Origin: an uncultured Clostridia bacterium
GTDB taxonomy: Bacteria > Bacillota > Clostridia > Christensenellales > UBA1242
Length of the DNA stretch: 7,077 nt
Assembly (NCBI GenBank): GCA_944372745.1
Contig: CALWAB010000113.1
Coordinates: forward strand, 1-7,077
Reading direction: 5' to 3'
The position numbers and the translations under genes are program-made. Below, piece by piece: positions 5,799 to 7,077 of this stretch. The notes under the pieces were generated by a model. It did not search any database and was not told the DNA's origin. It was given only the letters and a program-made list of their open reading frames with translations. Positions within the stretch are counted from its first letter, which is position 1, and every line of letters begins with the position of its first letter.

Positions 5799-5840
5799 CA
5801 ATGCCAACAATGGCGGGTGTTTGCAAAATGCAAACCTGAT
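5799..5840. other. Two small hairpins between opposed terminators
   Basis: A short GCC/GGC hairpin (5803-5805 with 5812-5814) is followed by a 7-bp perfect stem GTTTGCA/TGCAAAC (5819-5825 with 5829-5835, 3-nt loop). On the minus strand this extends to GG/CC past one bulged base. The block between the two terminators is more structured and less AT-biased than the flanks. It may be the body of a small RNA or a 3' UTR structure of trxB. No known RNA family is recognised. Confidence 0.4.
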
Positions 5841-5879
5841 AAAGATACTTAATTGCGATTACAAAAAGTATCTTTTTTA
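5841..5879 (+). terminator. Terminator-like hairpin oriented for the plus strand
   Basis: A 10-bp stem (5841-5850 with 5866-5875, AAAGATACTT/AAGTATCTTT) has a 15-nt loop and ends in a T-run only on the plus strand. On the minus strand its 3' flank is TTTATCAGG, a poor tail. No plus-strand gene is seen upstream, so its role is unexplained: it could end a small plus-strand RNA or protect trxB from antisense transcription. Confidence 0.55.
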
Positions 5880-5886
5880 ATTAAAT

Positions 5887-6819
5887 TTATTCAACTTTAA
5901 TGGTTTTAGCGTATTCATAAGCGTGGGTAGCGGCTATTGCACCATCTGCAGTGGCAGTTACTAATTGCCTTAAAACAGTGTTAGTACAATCACCAGCAGC
6001 ATAAATTCCGTCAACATTTGTTCTTTTATGCTTATCTACCTTGATATATCCGTCTTTATCGGTTTCTACAATACCTTTTAGCCATTCAGTATCAGCATAA
6101 TGTCCCACTGCAATAAATATGCCGTCAATTTGTATTTGGCTATCTTGATTTGTTTTTTTATTGTGCAATCTCACTGCTTCGACCTTATTATCTCCTATAA
6201 TTTCTGTAACTTCACAATTTGTGTGTATTTCAATTTTATCTTTTTTGATTTCGTCTTGTATTCTATCTATCAAAAACTCTTGTGCTTTCATTCCATCACT
6301 ACGCACGATTAAATGCACTTTATTAGCTATATGTGCTAAATAAGTAGCATCTTCTGCAGCGGCATTGCCACGCCCAACAACTGCGACATTTTTGCCACGA
6401 TAAAATGCTCCATCACACACTGCACAATAACTTATACCACGCCCAATCAATTTTTCTTCGTTTGGCAATCCTAAATTTCTAGGCGATGCACCTAAGCACA
6501 ATATAATTGCCTTACAGTGATATGTCGTATCTTTAGTCTTGACAGTTTTCAAATAGCCGTCTTCTATAGATAAAACCTTTGCGTACCTGATTTCTACGCC
6601 CAAAGTTAACACTTGTTGTTGAATAGTGGTGACCAATTCAATCCCACTCACACTTTTAAATCCCGGATAATTACCTATATCGTAAGTGAGTGCGGCTTGT
6701 CCGCCTACTGCACCTTTTTCTAAGACCAGAACATCGGCCCCTGCACGCCTTGCGTAAATTGCTGCGGTCATTCCTGCCATACCTTCGCCTATGACAATTA
6801 TATCGTATAATTTATCCAT
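5887..6819 (-). CDS. trxB: Thioredoxin reductase-like flavoprotein disulfide reductase
   Basis: 310 residues, the usual TrxB length. The FAD-binding motif IIVIGEGMAGMTAAIYARRAG (split around residues 7-27, G11/G13/G16) is followed by the flavin-contacting GGQAALTYDIGNYPGF (39-54). Next come the redox-active C132-A-V-C135-D, the pyridine-nucleotide motif VAVVGRGNAAAEDATYL (145-161) and the C-terminal FAD motif GIYAAGDCTN (271-280) with RQLVTATADGAIAA (284-297). Known TrxBs reduce thioredoxin with NADPH. Here the second glycine of GGGD/NSA is Arg (R150) and the NADPH-type HRRDxxRA is replaced by VRSDGMKA (172-179), so the electron donor may not be NADPH. No thioredoxin gene is adjacent. The ATG has AAAGGAG about seven bases upstream, behind a consensus promoter. 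Flavoprotein assignment is secure, exact partner and cofactor are not. Confidence 0.92.
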   Translation of the reverse strand: MDKLYDIIVIGEGMAGMTAAIYARRAGADVLVLEKGAVGGQAALTYDIGNYPGFKSVSGIELVTTIQQQVLTLGVEIRYAKVLSIEDGYLKTVKTKDTTYHCKAIILCLGASPRNLGLPNEEKLIGRGISYCAVCDGAFYRGKNVAVVGRGNAAAEDATYLAHIANKVHLIVRSDGMKAQEFLIDRIQDEIKKDKIEIHTNCEVTEIIGDNKVEAVRLHNKKTNQDSQIQIDGIFIAVGHYADTEWLKGIVETDKDGYIKVDKHKRTNVDGIYAAGDCTNTVLRQLVTATADGAIAATHAYEYAKTIKVE

Positions 6820-6837
6820 AATTATCTCCTTTTATAA

Positions 6838-6866
6838 ATTATAGGAAATTTAAAATTCTTTGTCAA
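6838..6866 (-). promoter_or_regulatory. Perfect-consensus sigma-A promoter of trxB
   Basis: On the minus strand TTGACA (6861-6866), exactly 17 bases, TATAAT (6838-6843). The inferred start site leaves a leader of only about 12 nt, just covering the Shine-Dalgarno AAAGGAG. It is the strongest promoter in the window and implies high constitutive expression unless repressed. Confidence 0.88.
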
Positions 6867-6900
6867 GCATAACAAATCATATCTTCTTTTAAATTTAAAT

Positions 6901-6917
6901 GGGAACTATCCGTTCCC
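6901..6917 (-). repeat. GC-rich hairpin at the edge of the right-end element
   Basis: A perfect 6-bp stem GGGAAC/GTTCCC (6901-6906 with 6912-6917) has a 5-nt loop. On the minus strand it reads GGGAACGGATAGTTCCC and is followed by ATTTAAATTT, so it could be a weak terminator or the terminal stem of a transposon right end or omega-RNA. It marks the abrupt change from AT-rich promoter DNA to GC-richer sequence. Confidence 0.5.
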
Positions 6918-6929
6918 TTTAACATTTGA

Positions 6930-7076
6930 TTATGTCCAGGGGATTTCATCCCCTATAACCCTAGAGGTGGGATGCCCCACCATGGCGTGGTCTAAAGTTC
7001 GTACTAGTACTTGCTTTGTAGGTTCTCTCAAAGTAGTGACCAATGCTGTACTATAGTCGACTGCACCTATGGTCTT
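6930..7076 (-). CDS. Partial ORF running off the right edge, possibly a TnpB C-terminal tail
   Basis: The minus-strand frame is open from the right edge to TAA (6930-6932), 48 visible residues and 5'-truncated. It begins KTIGAVDYSTALVTTLREPT and ends GHPTSRVIGDEIPWT. There is no catalytic motif in view. Three things suggest the tail of an IS200/IS605-type TnpB overlapping its omega-RNA: the opening resembles the T-[VI]-G-x-x stretch often seen after the last zinc-finger/RuvC part of TnpB, the reading frame coincides with dense RNA-like hairpins, and the GC content (about 48%) is well above the neighbours. This rests on style, not on a diagnostic motif. A structured non-coding RNA with a chance open frame is the main alternative. 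Confidence 0.45.
   Translation of the reverse strand, partial: KTIGAVDYSTALVTTLREPTKQVLVRTLDHAMVGHPTSRVIGDEIPWT
6936..6990 (-). ncRNA. Hairpin cluster, possible omega-RNA scaffold or other structured RNA
   Basis: Two strong GC-rich hairpins lie within about 45 bases: GGGGAT/ATCCCC (6939-6944 with 6948-6953, 3-nt loop) and GGTGGG/CCCACC (6966-6971 with 6976-6981, 4-nt loop). A third stem lies at 6901-6917. Together they look like the 3' scaffold of a structured RNA that overlaps the end of the partial ORF, as in TnpB omega-RNAs. I know of no exact family match. Confidence 0.35.
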
Positions 7077-7077
7077 G

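Noticed and set aside
5799..5879. Known riboswitch or 6S/SRP/tmRNA gene in the trxB downstream spacer
   Set aside because: None of the conserved cores of TPP, purine, fluoride, preQ1, SAM, SRP, 6S or tmRNA could be matched, so only generic structure is reported.
6100..6343. Plus-strand open frames opposite trxB
   Set aside because: They are antisense to the conserved TrxB motifs, with no ribosome site.
7001..7010. Perfect palindrome GTACTAGTAC as an operator or recombination site
   Set aside because: It is short, lies inside the partial ORF and hairpin-rich block, and there is no second copy or associated gene to give it meaning.

Overview
The window is AT-rich DNA read with the standard code. 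Its consensus sigma-A-type promoters, strong AAGGAG-type ribosome binding sites and A/T-flanked Rho-independent hairpins point to a low-GC Firmicute, probably an uncultured Clostridia- or Mollicutes-adjacent gut lineage. The protein families seen (a long-type MetRS with a four-cysteine zinc knuckle, a solitary HicB-like protein, a TrxB variant) fit that but do not fix a genus.

Layout, left to right. The 3' end of an unrecognised plus-strand gene (2-259) finishes at a textbook terminator (267-297). Everything else of substance is on the minus strand. A short open remnant (324-449) and a strong terminator (454-491) follow metG (555-2162). Upstream of metG is a two-gene block: an unknown 120-aa protein (2330-2692) and a HicB-like protein (2735-2986), with a terminator hairpin between them that contains the hicB stop codon. 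Next comes a three-gene operon (4412 to 3052): a small coiled-coil protein, a TIGR00725/SLOG-type nucleotide-binding-fold protein and a three-helix membrane protein. Then an RlmM-like THUMP/FtsJ-type rRNA 2'-O-methyltransferase (4613-5632, TTG start), with a possible 42-aa membrane microprotein overlapping its 3' end. A structured intergenic island (5768-5879) separates it from a thioredoxin-reductase-like gene (5887-6819), which has a perfect TTGACA-N17-TATAAT promoter. The right edge (6901-7077) is richer in GC (about 48% by hand count over 6931-7077) and hairpin-dense, and carries an open minus-strand frame that runs off the window. It may be the 3' end of an IS200/IS605-type tnpB with its omega-RNA.

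Functionally this is mostly housekeeping: translation (MetRS, rRNA methylation) and redox (TrxB), interspersed with small accessory units, each with its own promoter. The parts most likely to repay attention are the right-edge element, the SLOG plus membrane-protein operon, the HicB-like/unknown pair with an in-stem stop codon, and the intergenic island with opposed terminators. No tRNA, rRNA, CRISPR array or recognisable riboswitch was found.
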